DNA from: Gammaproteobacteria bacterium
GTDB taxonomy: Bacteria > Pseudomonadota > Gammaproteobacteria > Steroidobacterales > SZUA-146
Assembly: GCA_013002925.1 (NCBI GenBank)
Contig: JABDLQ010000035.1
Location: 1-10,321, forward strand
Length of the DNA: 10,321 nucleotides
Direction of reading: 5' to 3'
Positions 1 through 7,591 of this stretch are shown here, one piece after another; positions within the stretch are counted from its first letter, which is position 1, and every line of letters starts with the position of its first letter. A program made the position numbers and the translations under genes. The notes beneath the pieces are model-generated. The model was not told the origin of the DNA and searched no databases. It worked only from the letters and a program-made list of their open reading frames with translations.

Positions 1-1160
1 GTGATCTGGTACTGGTGCAGCCGCTTTCACCGCGCTTTCAAAACGCCGTCACGCTCCGCGGTCACGTAGCACAACCACTGCGTCACGAATGGCGACCGGG
101 CCTGCGCATCTCGGATCTGTTGCCCTCAAGTGAAGCGCTGTTGTCACCGACCTTTTGGCTCACGCGGCAAAGCCGCAACCAGGTGATTGAGTTGCTAAAC
201 AACAGGCCCGATACATCCGTTGGCGTGCAGCGTTCAGACATCAATTGGGAATATGCCGCAATTGAGCGTATCGACCCGCTGACACTGCGCATGGAGTTGC
301 TACCCGTACATCTTGGTAAAGCGATCATAGAGCGTGAGCCGGCACATAACCTTGAATTGCGCCCAGATGATCAGCTGACTATTTTTTCACTAAACGATTT
401 TCGCACGCGCACGGCCCAAAAACCGCACTTTGTGCGGGTCGAAGGTGAAGTGCAACGAGCGGGCATCTATACGATGAACCCCGGTGAGACGCTGACTGAT
501 GTTATCAGCCGGGCCGGCGGTCTGACCGGTGACGCGTTCTTGTACGGCATTGAGCTGCAGCGCGATGCGGTGCGGCAACAGCAACGCCTGCGTATCAACG
601 AGGCAGTCGATCAACTGGAACAGGATTATCAACGTCACCTGATCGAGCGCTCGCGAAACGTTCTGACAGGTGAGATGTCGCTGGCAATTCCGCCAGAGGC
701 TGTCGCAATAAAAACGCTGATAACGCGCCTGCGCGCTGTGGCACCGACCGGGCGTATTGTGCTTGACGTGAATCCGGCGATCCGTAACGCGGCAGAATTG
801 CCGGACCTGGTATTGGCCGATGGCGATAGCATCTACGTACCGTCACAACCTGCCACAGTCGAGGTAGTGGGTGCGGTATTTCGACAAGGGTCGATTATTT
901 ACAGCCGGTCGCCGGTCAGACACTACATCGACAAAGCCGGCCTGCTGGCAACTGCGGATCGTCGTAACCTCTATCTGATCCGGCTGGACGGTTCTTTTCA
1001 CCGCGTGAAACGCGGCACCCGGCTCAACCCCGGCGACACTATCATTGTGCCTGAAAAAGTCGATCGCGAAAGCACTGTCCGCCGCATCAAGGACTGGACG
1101 CAAGTGCTATATCAGTTTGGTTTGGGAGCCGCTTGCCTGGCGTTGCTGGGAGAATTGTGA
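1..1160 (+). CDS. SLBB-domain polysaccharide export outer-membrane protein, 5'-truncated
   Basis: This is probably the outer-membrane exporter (OPX/Wza class) through which finished polysaccharide leaves the cell. The frame (codons from base 3) is open to the left edge and already lies inside an SLBB-like segment, so the GTG at 15 is unlikely to be the true start and the N-terminal signal peptide and poly-export domain are missing. Numbering from that GTG, I see SLBB-like beta-grasp segments near residues 11-40, 139-190 (VRVEGEV, AGIY, then AGGLTGDAFLYG) and 280-345 (VEVVGAV, then NPGDTIIVPE). Between the last two is a charged, glutamine-rich helical insert at about 185-225. The last 15 or so residues are hydrophobic, as expected for the membrane-spanning helix of Wza-type proteins. 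The TGA overlaps the ATG of the chain-length gene by one base. The family assignment is good; the polymer is unknown. Confidence 0.85.
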   Translation, partial: DLVLVQPLSPRFQNAVTLRGHVAQPLRHEWRPGLRISDLLPSSEALLSPTFWLTRQSRNQVIELLNNRPDTSVGVQRSDINWEYAAIERIDPLTLRMELLPVHLGKAIIEREPAHNLELRPDDQLTIFSLNDFRTRTAQKPHFVRVEGEVQRAGIYTMNPGETLTDVISRAGGLTGDAFLYGIELQRDAVRQQQRLRINEAVDQLEQDYQRHLIERSRNVLTGEMSLAIPPEAVAIKTLITRLRAVAPTGRIVLDVNPAIRNAAELPDLVLADGDSIYVPSQPATVEVVGAVFRQGSIIYSRSPVRHYIDKAGLLATADRRNLYLIRLDGSFHRVKRGTRLNPGDTIIVPEKVDRESTVRRIKDWTQVLYQFGLGAACLALLGEL

Positions 1161-2401
1161 TGGGCGCTGAACAATGGCATGAAGACACGCGCGACGAACA
1201 GCTGAACAGCATGTTGCCCCTGTTGCTGGTGCTGGCACGACGGCTGCATTTGCTTATAGGTGTACCGCTGTTATGCGCAATTGTAGCAGTGATCTACAGC
1301 CTCATCGCTGACCCTATCTACACCGCGACTGCCCGGATACTGCCACCACAGTACAATGAAAACACTGTAATGGCGCTGCGCAACCAGCCCGGTGGTGACA
1401 GCCAGCTCGGCAACAGCGCACTCACGCTAAAAAACCCTACTGATCTGTTTGTCGGTATTCTCAACAGCCGCACAATTTTTGACGCTGTGATTGAAGCCCA
1501 CGACCTGCGTAGTTACTACCAGGAGCCGATCATTGGCGAAGTGCGAAAGCGGTTACGCCGCGCCACCGATATCCGTGCATCAAAAGACGGCATCGTTTCG
1601 GTTTCGGTCGAAGACACCGATCGCGAAATAGCTGCAGCACTGGCAAATGCTTACGTTGATCAGTTCTATGCGTTCTCCCAGTCACTGGCGCGCGACCAGG
1701 CGGCACGACGCAATGATTTTTACCAAATGGCTCTCAATAGTGCCCGCCAAGCGCTGAACACCGCCGATTTCGAACTTACTGAGGTTGAAAAACTGACCGG
1801 CTTTACACGCCTGGCCGGCCAGGACGAAGCGATCGTCCAGGCTGCTGCAGAACTGCAGGCGCAAATCGCCGCGCGCGAAGTTCAGTTGCGCACCATGGCC
1901 AGCTATGCCACGCCGAAAAACCCGGATGTCCGGCTGATTCGCCGCGAATTACTTAACCTGCGCAATGAACTTGCCAGGATGCACGGCGCTGCGCAGCACA
2001 GCAACGGTACAACGCAACCGTTCGTAGCGTTGGGCGCGGCTCCAGACGCGTTACTGGCACATGCACGCGGCAAACGCGACGTCGAATATTGGGAAAACAT
2101 TGTGACCCTGCTCGGTCGTTTCAGTGAGTTGGGGAAAATTGATGCGCGCCGCGATATGTCGCTGTTCCAGGTACTGGATCGTGCGATTGCGCCACACGAT
2201 AAATCCAAGCCACGTACTCGGGTCAATGCCCTGCTGGCGTTGATCGGCAGCGGTTTTGCCTGTCTTTTGTGGGTGCTTGTCAGTGCCTATGTGCAACAGC
2301 GACGTGCGCGCAGCCAGCGTTTCGATCAGCAATGGCGTGAACTGATCAGCACAGTGACGCGGCTGCCGTACCACGCAGAAAAAAAGAGGGTTTCATCATG
2401 A
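1160..2401 (+). CDS. Wzz/PCP-type polysaccharide chain-length determinant (no kinase domain)
   Basis: This 413-residue inner-membrane protein has the layout of a polysaccharide co-polymerase: a short cytoplasmic N-terminus, TM1 at about residues 29-50, a large periplasmic domain rich in helix and coiled coil (about 165-290), and TM2 at about 357-379 followed by a basic tail. The segment before TM2 (FQVLDRAIAP, then a PRTR stretch) matches the proline-containing stretch usual in Wzz/GumC proteins. Such proteins set polymer length and contact the outer-membrane exporter, which fits its position directly after the SLBB gene. There is no Walker A motif or tyrosine-rich tail, so no fused BY-kinase. 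I chose the ATG at 1160 over a TTG at 1133 because GGGAG (1148-1152) lies seven bases upstream of it and it gives a TGATG stop/start overlap. It ends in an ATGA overlap with the flippase gene. Confidence 0.87.
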   Translation: MGAEQWHEDTRDEQLNSMLPLLLVLARRLHLLIGVPLLCAIVAVIYSLIADPIYTATARILPPQYNENTVMALRNQPGGDSQLGNSALTLKNPTDLFVGILNSRTIFDAVIEAHDLRSYYQEPIIGEVRKRLRRATDIRASKDGIVSVSVEDTDREIAAALANAYVDQFYAFSQSLARDQAARRNDFYQMALNSARQALNTADFELTEVEKLTGFTRLAGQDEAIVQAAAELQAQIAAREVQLRTMASYATPKNPDVRLIRRELLNLRNELARMHGAAQHSNGTTQPFVALGAAPDALLAHARGKRDVEYWENIVTLLGRFSELGKIDARRDMSLFQVLDRAIAPHDKSKPRTRVNALLALIGSGFACLLWVLVSAYVQQRRARSQRFDQQWRELISTVTRLPYHAEKKRVSS

Positions 2402-3690
2402 ACATAGACGGTAATCGCGAACCATGCACAAGCGCACCCGCGCGCGCATCGCTGGGCCACAACATCACGGCGCTGTATGCGTTGCAATTGGCCAACTACC
2501 TGATTCCGTTGATCACACTTCCCTATTTGATTCGCTCACTGGGTGTGGCCAATTACGGTGCATTGGCGATTGCCTGCGCAGTGGTGTACTTCCTCGTGTT
2601 GTTTGTCGATGCCGGTTTCAATACCCAGGCCACACGCGAACTGGCGCGGCCAGGAATTACTCACGAACGGATTCGGGAGATTTTTGCAGCAACTCAATGG
2701 ATAAAAATCGCCCAGGTATTCATCGCGTTCATGGTGCTGACGCTCCTGGTACTCATGGTCCCATCATTGCGTGACAACAAAGCACTGTATTTTGCCAGTT
2801 TTCTGATGGTACTTGGCTCACTCATGTTTCCGACATGGTTGTTCCAGGGACTCGAAATCATGCATTACACGACTCTGTTCAGTGTGGGTGGTCGCCTGCT
2901 CGCAATGATTGGCATATTTACCTGGGTCCGTACTCCGGATGACCTGGTAATTGCCGCAATGTTGCAGGCATCGGCAACCGCACTGTCCGGTACATTGTGT
3001 TGGCCATTGCTAAAGCAGCGTTTAGGCCTGACCCTGTGGCTGCCGCGCCACCAGTTGCTGTCTGTAATTCGATGCAGGCTAAACGAAACCCGGCAGCTGG
3101 CCTGTTCCGAGTACCTGACCAACGCGATTTCAAACAGCGGTGTTTTTATACTTAGCCTGTTTGCCGTAGATTCACTGGTGGGCATCTTTGCAGCGCTGGA
3201 AAAACTTACGCGTGCAGCGTTCAGCGTCTTCCAGCCGTTGCTCAAAGCGCTATTTCCGAGAATCTCGTGTCGCTGGCAGAGTCATACCGACGACGCTGGT
3301 GCCTATACCACCGCCTGGAGCATGCGCATCGTACTGTTGGCCCTGGGAGCTGCACTGGCGCTTGCCATGCTCGCGCCGGCGATGCTGGAGATACTGTTTG
3401 GCCCGGATTTCACGGCACACGCCGCGCTACTACGCCTGTTGTCGGTATGGTTATTGCTAGCGGTCACTGCCGCCGTTGTTGGACAGTTCCGGCTGCTGGC
3501 GAGAGGTTTGCAAAGTCACTATTCCCTGTGCCTGGTAGCCGCAGGTACCCTGCAGTTTATTGCCATTGTCTACGGTGCGGCGGTGTATGGGCTTCACGGT
3601 ATTGTGGTCGCGATGGTCTGCTCCGAAGCCATACGCCTGGCGCTGTTCACATGCGCCTTACATCCGCCAACACTGGCGGTGCGGCGATGA
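2398..3690 (+). CDS. wzx: Wzx-type lipid-linked oligosaccharide flippase
   Basis: This 430-residue, strongly hydrophobic protein has about 12 predicted membrane helices spread over its whole length, as in the MOP/MATE superfamily of polysaccharide flippases. The first helix carries the family pattern LPYLIRSLGVANYG (residues 41-54), and residues 145-151 (PTWLFQG) match another stretch typical of Wzx/RfbX proteins. The role known for the family is to move undecaprenyl-diphosphate-linked repeat units across the inner membrane to the periplasm. A strong ribosome-binding site, AGAGGG (2385-2390), sits seven bases before the ATG. The start overlaps the upstream stop as ATGA, and the stop overlaps the next start in the same way. 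The neighbouring chain-length, polymerase and glycosyltransferase genes support this role. Substrate specificity cannot be read from the sequence. Confidence 0.88.
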   Translation: MNIDGNREPCTSAPARASLGHNITALYALQLANYLIPLITLPYLIRSLGVANYGALAIACAVVYFLVLFVDAGFNTQATRELARPGITHERIREIFAATQWIKIAQVFIAFMVLTLLVLMVPSLRDNKALYFASFLMVLGSLMFPTWLFQGLEIMHYTTLFSVGGRLLAMIGIFTWVRTPDDLVIAAMLQASATALSGTLCWPLLKQRLGLTLWLPRHQLLSVIRCRLNETRQLACSEYLTNAISNSGVFILSLFAVDSLVGIFAALEKLTRAAFSVFQPLLKALFPRISCRWQSHTDDAGAYTTAWSMRIVLLALGAALALAMLAPAMLEILFGPDFTAHAALLRLLSVWLLLAVTAAVVGQFRLLARGLQSHYSLCLVAAGTLQFIAIVYGAAVYGLHGIVVAMVCSEAIRLALFTCALHPPTLAVRR

Positions 3691-4925
3691 AAATTCTCAA
3701 TATTTCGACGCTCTATCCACCCAATATTATCGGTGGTGCAGAACTGGGCCTGCGCACAATCTCCGAGGCCATGGTAGCAAAGGGTCACGAAGTGCATGTC
3801 GCGACATTGCAACCACCTGCGCAAGCCGGAAATTCTCACGATACGACGTCTGGTTCGGTCATAGTGCACCCGGTGCCACTGGCCAACATTTACTGGCCCT
3901 GGGATAAGAAAGGTACCAACAAGAACCCGGCGTCGCGGCTGGTATGGCACAGCATCGATACAGCCAACTTTGTGATGGCAAATCGCGTCGCGGCAATCGT
4001 GCGGGAAGTGCAACCTGAGGTTGTATTGACCCGCAACCTGCAGGGTTTCTCCACTGCTGTCATGCCGGCTATAAAAAAAACCGGCGTGCCACTGGTGCAT
4101 GTGCTTCATGATCTCGCCTTACTGTGCCCCAAAACCACGTTATATCGCAATGGTCGCGTTTGCGGTCTGCAATCGCAACGGTGCACCGGTTGCAAGGTTT
4201 TCACTGCCCCACGCCACTTGCATACCAATGCCGCGGACGCGGTCATTGGGGTAAGCTCCGCCGTTTTGAATCGTCATCTTGAGCACGGTTTGTTCTCGAA
4301 TCGGCCGACACAGGTTATTCACAACGCCCTGAAGTCTGAACTCAACATCAGCGCTCCCACCCTCCGGAACGACGTCGTTACGTTTGGTTATCTCGGACGC
4401 ATCGAGCCATCCAAAGGGATCGAAACGCTACTGGCGGCTGCCACCCGGGTGCAGCAGCAGGGTCAACGCTGCCGGTTGCTCATCGCCGGGCGCGGTAATC
4501 CGGCGTACGTTGCGCAGTTACAGCAACGTTGGCCACTGCATGACATAGAATTCTGCGGGTTTGTCGAAACCGCTTCGTTTTTGCGTCGTCTCGATCTGTT
4601 GGTGTTTCCGACACTTGCCTTTGAAGCACTTGGTAATGGGGTATTCGAAGCATTCTCACAAGGGATACCGGTACTTGGCGCCAACACCGGCGGTATTCCG
4701 GAAATGATCAATCGTGGTGTCAACGGCTATGTGTTCGAGGCAGAAAATTCGCAGCAGCTTAGCGGCCTGATGCAACTACTGATCAACGTACCCACGCTGC
4801 GCTCCGCACTCTCGGCAGGTGCTCTCGCCACGGCGCCTGACTATCTGGCCGCAAACCGTGCTGCAGAGTATCTGGCGTTTTTGGAAAAGATTGTCGCTAC
4901 GCAGCGTGCAGGTGTGCTGCAGTGA
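3687..4925 (+). CDS. GT4-family glycosyltransferase with cysteine cluster
   Basis: This 412-residue protein has the GT-B two-domain layout. The N-terminal half begins MKILNIS and carries GGAE at residues 16-19, the glycine-rich acceptor-side loop. The C-terminal half has YLGRIEPSKG (donor-phosphate-binding Lys243) and an EX7E motif at Glu313-Glu321, followed by GIP and GGIPE elements. It probably adds a sugar to the lipid-linked repeat unit on the cytoplasmic face. An unusual feature is a cluster of four cysteines, Cys147, Cys159, Cys166 and Cys169 (C-x11-C-x6-C-x2-C), just after a HDLALLCP stretch; some GT4 proteins have this, and it could bind a metal. The reading frame is open 140 codons further upstream, but that part overlaps the flippase gene and does not read like a glycosyltransferase. 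The ATG at 3687, in an ATGA overlap, is therefore the start. The ribosome-binding site (GGCGGT, 3675-3680) is weak, consistent with translational coupling. Donor sugar unknown. Confidence 0.9.
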   Translation: MKILNISTLYPPNIIGGAELGLRTISEAMVAKGHEVHVATLQPPAQAGNSHDTTSGSVIVHPVPLANIYWPWDKKGTNKNPASRLVWHSIDTANFVMANRVAAIVREVQPEVVLTRNLQGFSTAVMPAIKKTGVPLVHVLHDLALLCPKTTLYRNGRVCGLQSQRCTGCKVFTAPRHLHTNAADAVIGVSSAVLNRHLEHGLFSNRPTQVIHNALKSELNISAPTLRNDVVTFGYLGRIEPSKGIETLLAAATRVQQQGQRCRLLIAGRGNPAYVAQLQQRWPLHDIEFCGFVETASFLRRLDLLVFPTLAFEALGNGVFEAFSQGIPVLGANTGGIPEMINRGVNGYVFEAENSQQLSGLMQLLINVPTLRSALSAGALATAPDYLAANRAAEYLAFLEKIVATQRAGVLQ

Positions 4926-6235
4926 GTCACGCGAACCCCGCCTCACGACCGGCTTCGATGCCCATGCGCGAACGCTTCGTTCTCACCGCTGCGTTAGCTT
5001 TCGTGATCATGACACTGGGTGCCGGACCACTGCGCATGACGTTATCAACGGTGGGACTCTCTGTCATCATCTACATCCCAAATCTCATGCTGTTACTGGC
5101 TGTGTTTTGGCAATCAACTGCCGAACCCCTGCAACGCGGTTTTTCGGCTCTGAATCTGATTGCACTGACTGTGCCGTTGTATGCAATTGTGATCGGGCTG
5201 CAGTTTACAGGATCCGTGCAGGTGGCCATGGGCGTCTATGTGCTGCTGCCATTCTGGTTTGGACTGGCCTGTGGTCCGGTGCTACTCAAACACTGGCCCC
5301 GTGTGCTGGGCGTAGTACCGCTATTGTGGGCGCTTACAGCAGGCGGGGTTCTTCTCAACCAGTTAATTACTTATCCATGGGAAGGCTTCGGCTATAACGT
5401 GGGTGATCTCGACGTTGAAGGTGCACGCCAGTGGTACGCCGGTGGTGGCAACAAGCGTCTGGCCGGTTTCGCACGATCTTCGTTTGATGCTGCGGCCCAA
5501 GTACAAATACTGGGCATTTTGTTAGTTCTGCGCACTAAAAGCTCACTGTTGCGTACAATCTTCTGGGCTACTACTTTGCTTGCCATCTTACCGACCAACA
5601 GTAAAGGTATCTTGCTGGTTGCCGTAGTACTGACACCAATCGCACTTTTCAGGAACTCGCTCCCGGAAACTCCACTGCGCGCGTTGCCGGCACTGTTTGG
5701 GGCCATTGCCCTGGCATTGCCATTGTCGACCCTCCTGTTTTCTTTTCATGCGCAGTTCAGCAACCCGACACTCGCAAATGTCACCTACTCGTTCTACGAC
5801 AGGCTGAACTCCATGTGGCCTGAGGCGTGGGAGTTACTGCACCGGTATGGCAACCTGTTACTGGGTCGAGGTATCGGCGGTATCGGAACCGCCCAATCCT
5901 ACTTTGAGCGCAGTCTGTTTAACGCCGGTGACAATATTTTTATGTACTGGTTTGTTGTGTTTGGCTGGGTGGCTTTACCCGGCTTTGTGCTATTGCTGAT
6001 GCGCACTCTGCGGATCCGGCCTTGCAAAAGTGACGTTCAGATGTCTGTTTATTGTTTGCTTCTGGCCACGCTGGTTTATGGCAGCATGACCAATATCGTA
6101 GAAAACGCAGGCTTTGCGCTGGTATGCGGCCTGGTCGTTCGCTGGCTATGCTCGACACCTGCGCTCAACAGCCCCCGATTACCCATGCCGTCTTCATTAC
6201 CCCTGCCGCAACTTTCTGCGGCCACAACTCACTAA
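4922..6235 (+). CDS. Wzy/O-antigen-ligase-like polysaccharide polymerase
   Basis: This 437-residue integral membrane protein has about ten or more hydrophobic segments, and its motifs are placed as in the Wzy_C/WaaL superfamily. These are a periplasmic-loop arginine pattern RLAGFAR (residues 179-185), a TNSKG stretch (225-229) where relatives often have an SR-containing motif, and LLGRGIGGIG (314-323) followed by Asp337-Asn338 ahead of a membrane helix. In a locus with Wzx and Wzz the likely job is joining repeat units in the periplasm. A ligase that moves glycan to a lipid or protein cannot be ruled out, because the two share a fold. The chosen start is GTG at 4922, overlapping the upstream stop as GTGA, with AGGTG nine or so bases before it. 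ATG codons at 4958 and 4964 are alternatives that would remove a non-hydrophobic N-terminus. The last 25 residues are a proline- and serine-rich tail. Confidence 0.8.
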   Translation: MSHANPASRPASMPMRERFVLTAALAFVIMTLGAGPLRMTLSTVGLSVIIYIPNLMLLLAVFWQSTAEPLQRGFSALNLIALTVPLYAIVIGLQFTGSVQVAMGVYVLLPFWFGLACGPVLLKHWPRVLGVVPLLWALTAGGVLLNQLITYPWEGFGYNVGDLDVEGARQWYAGGGNKRLAGFARSSFDAAAQVQILGILLVLRTKSSLLRTIFWATTLLAILPTNSKGILLVAVVLTPIALFRNSLPETPLRALPALFGAIALALPLSTLLFSFHAQFSNPTLANVTYSFYDRLNSMWPEAWELLHRYGNLLLGRGIGGIGTAQSYFERSLFNAGDNIFMYWFVVFGWVALPGFVLLLMRTLRIRPCKSDVQMSVYCLLLATLVYGSMTNIVENAGFALVCGLVVRWLCSTPALNSPRLPMPSSLPLPQLSAATTH

Positions 6236-6246
6236 AGGTCTCATCG

Positions 6247-7404
6247 ATGAATCACCAAGTACACATACAGAACCCTACGCCCGTGTGGATCAATGCGCGT
6301 TTTCTGGAACGCGCTGTAACCGGCGTGGAGCGCGTCGGCTTTGAGCTAATCAGTGCCCTTGCCGCACACAACCTGGACGCGAACGGTATCTGGAGTGACG
6401 GCAGCCGTAGTTTCCAGTTCAAGCTCGTCGCTCCTGTCGGAAAGACTGCCGACTCGCCCTGGCCAAATATCGCGCTCGTACGTGCCGGTCGGTTTCGTGG
6501 TCATGCCTGGGAACAATTTGATTTACCTCGACTTACACGGAACGACTGGCTGATCAATCTGTGTAACACAGGCCCCTTGTTCAAGCGTCGCCAGCTGATG
6601 TTCCTCCACGATGCCCAACCCTTTGCCATCCCGCAGAATTTCTCTACGAGTTTTGGCCTGTGGTACCGCACGCTGTTCAAAATTGCGGGCCATCGCGCAG
6701 CGCGCGTGCTCGTCAACTCGCATTTCACAAAGTCTGAGTTATGCACACACGCAAACCTTGATGCTACAAAAATGGACGTCTGCCATCTCGGCACGGAGCA
6801 TGTGCATCGCGTGGAGCCAGCTAACGACGTCGAACAGAAATTCAAACTTCCCGATCAAAAGTTCGTGTTGGCTGTTTCCAGTGCCAACCCGAATAAAAAT
6901 TTTTCTACAGTTCTCAGCGCTCTTGAACAACTCGGTGACACCGCCCCACCCTGTGTAATCGTCGGTCATCGTGAGCAGAAGCATTTTGATCAGGTGCAAC
7001 TTGACCCCGACAGGGTTCATCACCTTGGATACGTGACCGATGCCGAGCTACTGGCACTTTATCAGCGAGCTTTGTGCCTGCTCTTCCCTTCGTTCTATGA
7101 AGGCTTCGGTCTGCCTCCGCTCGAAGCGATGGCGATGGGCTGCCCTGTCATAGCTTCATGCACCGGCGCAATGCCGGAAGTGTGCGGTGACAGCGTTGCC
7201 TACTGCAATCCCCAAGACCCCGCAAGCCTTGCAAACGCTATTGCTGGCGTACAAAGTTGCACATCGCTGCGTGCCTCAATGACAAGCGCCGGGCGTGACC
7301 GGTCCGCAAATTTCACCTGGGAGTCTGCGGGTCGCACTGTGCTGGACTCACTGAGCTGTGCCGTCCGCGAGCAAGACCCGACGCTGGTGCCGCAGGCCGT
7401 TTGA
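6247..7404 (+). CDS. GT4-family glycosyltransferase (group 1)
   Basis: This 385-residue GT-B protein starts with a WINARFLERAVTGVERVGFEL stretch, a hallmark of a GT4 subgroup often found in capsule and O-antigen loci. Further on are MFLHDAQPF, VNSHFTKSEL at the interdomain region, NPNKN with Lys217 for donor phosphate binding, and EGFGLPPLE, an EX7E motif at Glu285-Glu293. It is expected to transfer a sugar, often mannose or rhamnose in this subgroup, to the growing lipid-linked unit; the actual donor is not readable here. The ATG at 6247 has a good ribosome-binding site (AAAGG, 6234-6238, overlapping the polymerase stop), so the 65-codon open extension upstream is rejected. It is the last gene of the polysaccharide run; a 187-base gap follows. 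Confidence 0.9.
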   Translation: MNHQVHIQNPTPVWINARFLERAVTGVERVGFELISALAAHNLDANGIWSDGSRSFQFKLVAPVGKTADSPWPNIALVRAGRFRGHAWEQFDLPRLTRNDWLINLCNTGPLFKRRQLMFLHDAQPFAIPQNFSTSFGLWYRTLFKIAGHRAARVLVNSHFTKSELCTHANLDATKMDVCHLGTEHVHRVEPANDVEQKFKLPDQKFVLAVSSANPNKNFSTVLSALEQLGDTAPPCVIVGHREQKHFDQVQLDPDRVHHLGYVTDAELLALYQRALCLLFPSFYEGFGLPPLEAMAMGCPVIASCTGAMPEVCGDSVAYCNPQDPASLANAIAGVQSCTSLRASMTSAGRDRSANFTWESAGRTVLDSLSCAVREQDPTLVPQAV

Positions 7405-7513
7405 CGCGGTGTAACCTTGGTCGATTGTCAAGATTTGTTCGCAACGCTGTCTTTCAGTGGAGTTTCGGACCTGTTTATCCCCGTAGTGTCGACGACTTCA
7501 CACCTTAATACGT

Positions 7514-7534
7514 AAAAAACCGGCAAAATTTGCC
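7514..7534 (-). terminator. Terminator-like inverted repeat read on the minus strand
   Basis: Bases 7522-7534 are a perfect inverted repeat, GGCAAA-A-TTTGCC. On the + strand it is preceded by six A (7514-7519) and CC. Read on the minus strand this becomes a hairpin (GGCAA stem, three-base loop) followed by GG and then TTTTTT, the shape of a weak Rho-independent terminator for leftward transcription. No minus-strand gene was found to need it. It could instead be an operator palindrome for the GAF-HlyD gene, or chance in an A/T-rich stretch. Confidence 0.25.
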
Positions 7535-7539
7535 AAATT

Positions 7540-7559
7540 CCGGCGCGTGTGCGCGTCGG
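7540..7559 (+). other. GC-rich stem-loop upstream of the GAF-HlyD gene
   Basis: CCGGCGCG (7540-7547) pairs with CGCGTCGG (7552-7559) across a TGTG loop, giving an eight-base-pair stem with one G-U pair in RNA. No T-run follows, so it is not a classical intrinsic terminator. It lies 32 bases before the TTG start. Its CCGG can alternatively pair with the CCGG at 7520-7523, so two structures compete. It may be a leader structure, an mRNA-stabilising hairpin at the end of the polysaccharide transcript, or part of a regulator site. Confidence 0.35.
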
Positions 7560-7591
7560 CATGATATTAAGTTAAATAAGGCAGTAACACG

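Noticed and set aside
15..17. GTG as the start of the SLBB export protein
   Set aside because: The frame is open to the left edge and an SLBB-like segment begins almost at once, with no signal peptide; the true start is outside the window.
3267..3686. A 140-codon upstream extension of the first GT4 glycosyltransferase frame
   Set aside because: It lies wholly inside the flippase gene, its translation is low-complexity and not transferase-like, and a proper MKILNIS start exists at 3687.
3594..4109. Minus-strand open frame of 171 codons
   Set aside because: It overlaps the flippase and glycosyltransferase genes, its translation is rich in His, Arg and Cys as expected of an antisense shadow, and no domain is recognisable.
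6052..6246. A 65-codon upstream extension of the second GT4 glycosyltransferase frame
   Set aside because: It overlaps the polymerase gene, and ATG 6247 has a well-placed ribosome-binding site and matches the usual N-terminus of the family.
7401..7430. TTGACG as a -35 element for the GAF-HlyD gene
   Set aside because: No acceptable -10 sequence lies 16-18 bases downstream, and the site overlaps the end of the previous gene.
7405..7513. Forward Rho-independent terminator after the last polysaccharide gene
   Set aside because: I found no stem followed by a T-run on the + strand; termination could be Rho-dependent, or the transcript may read through.
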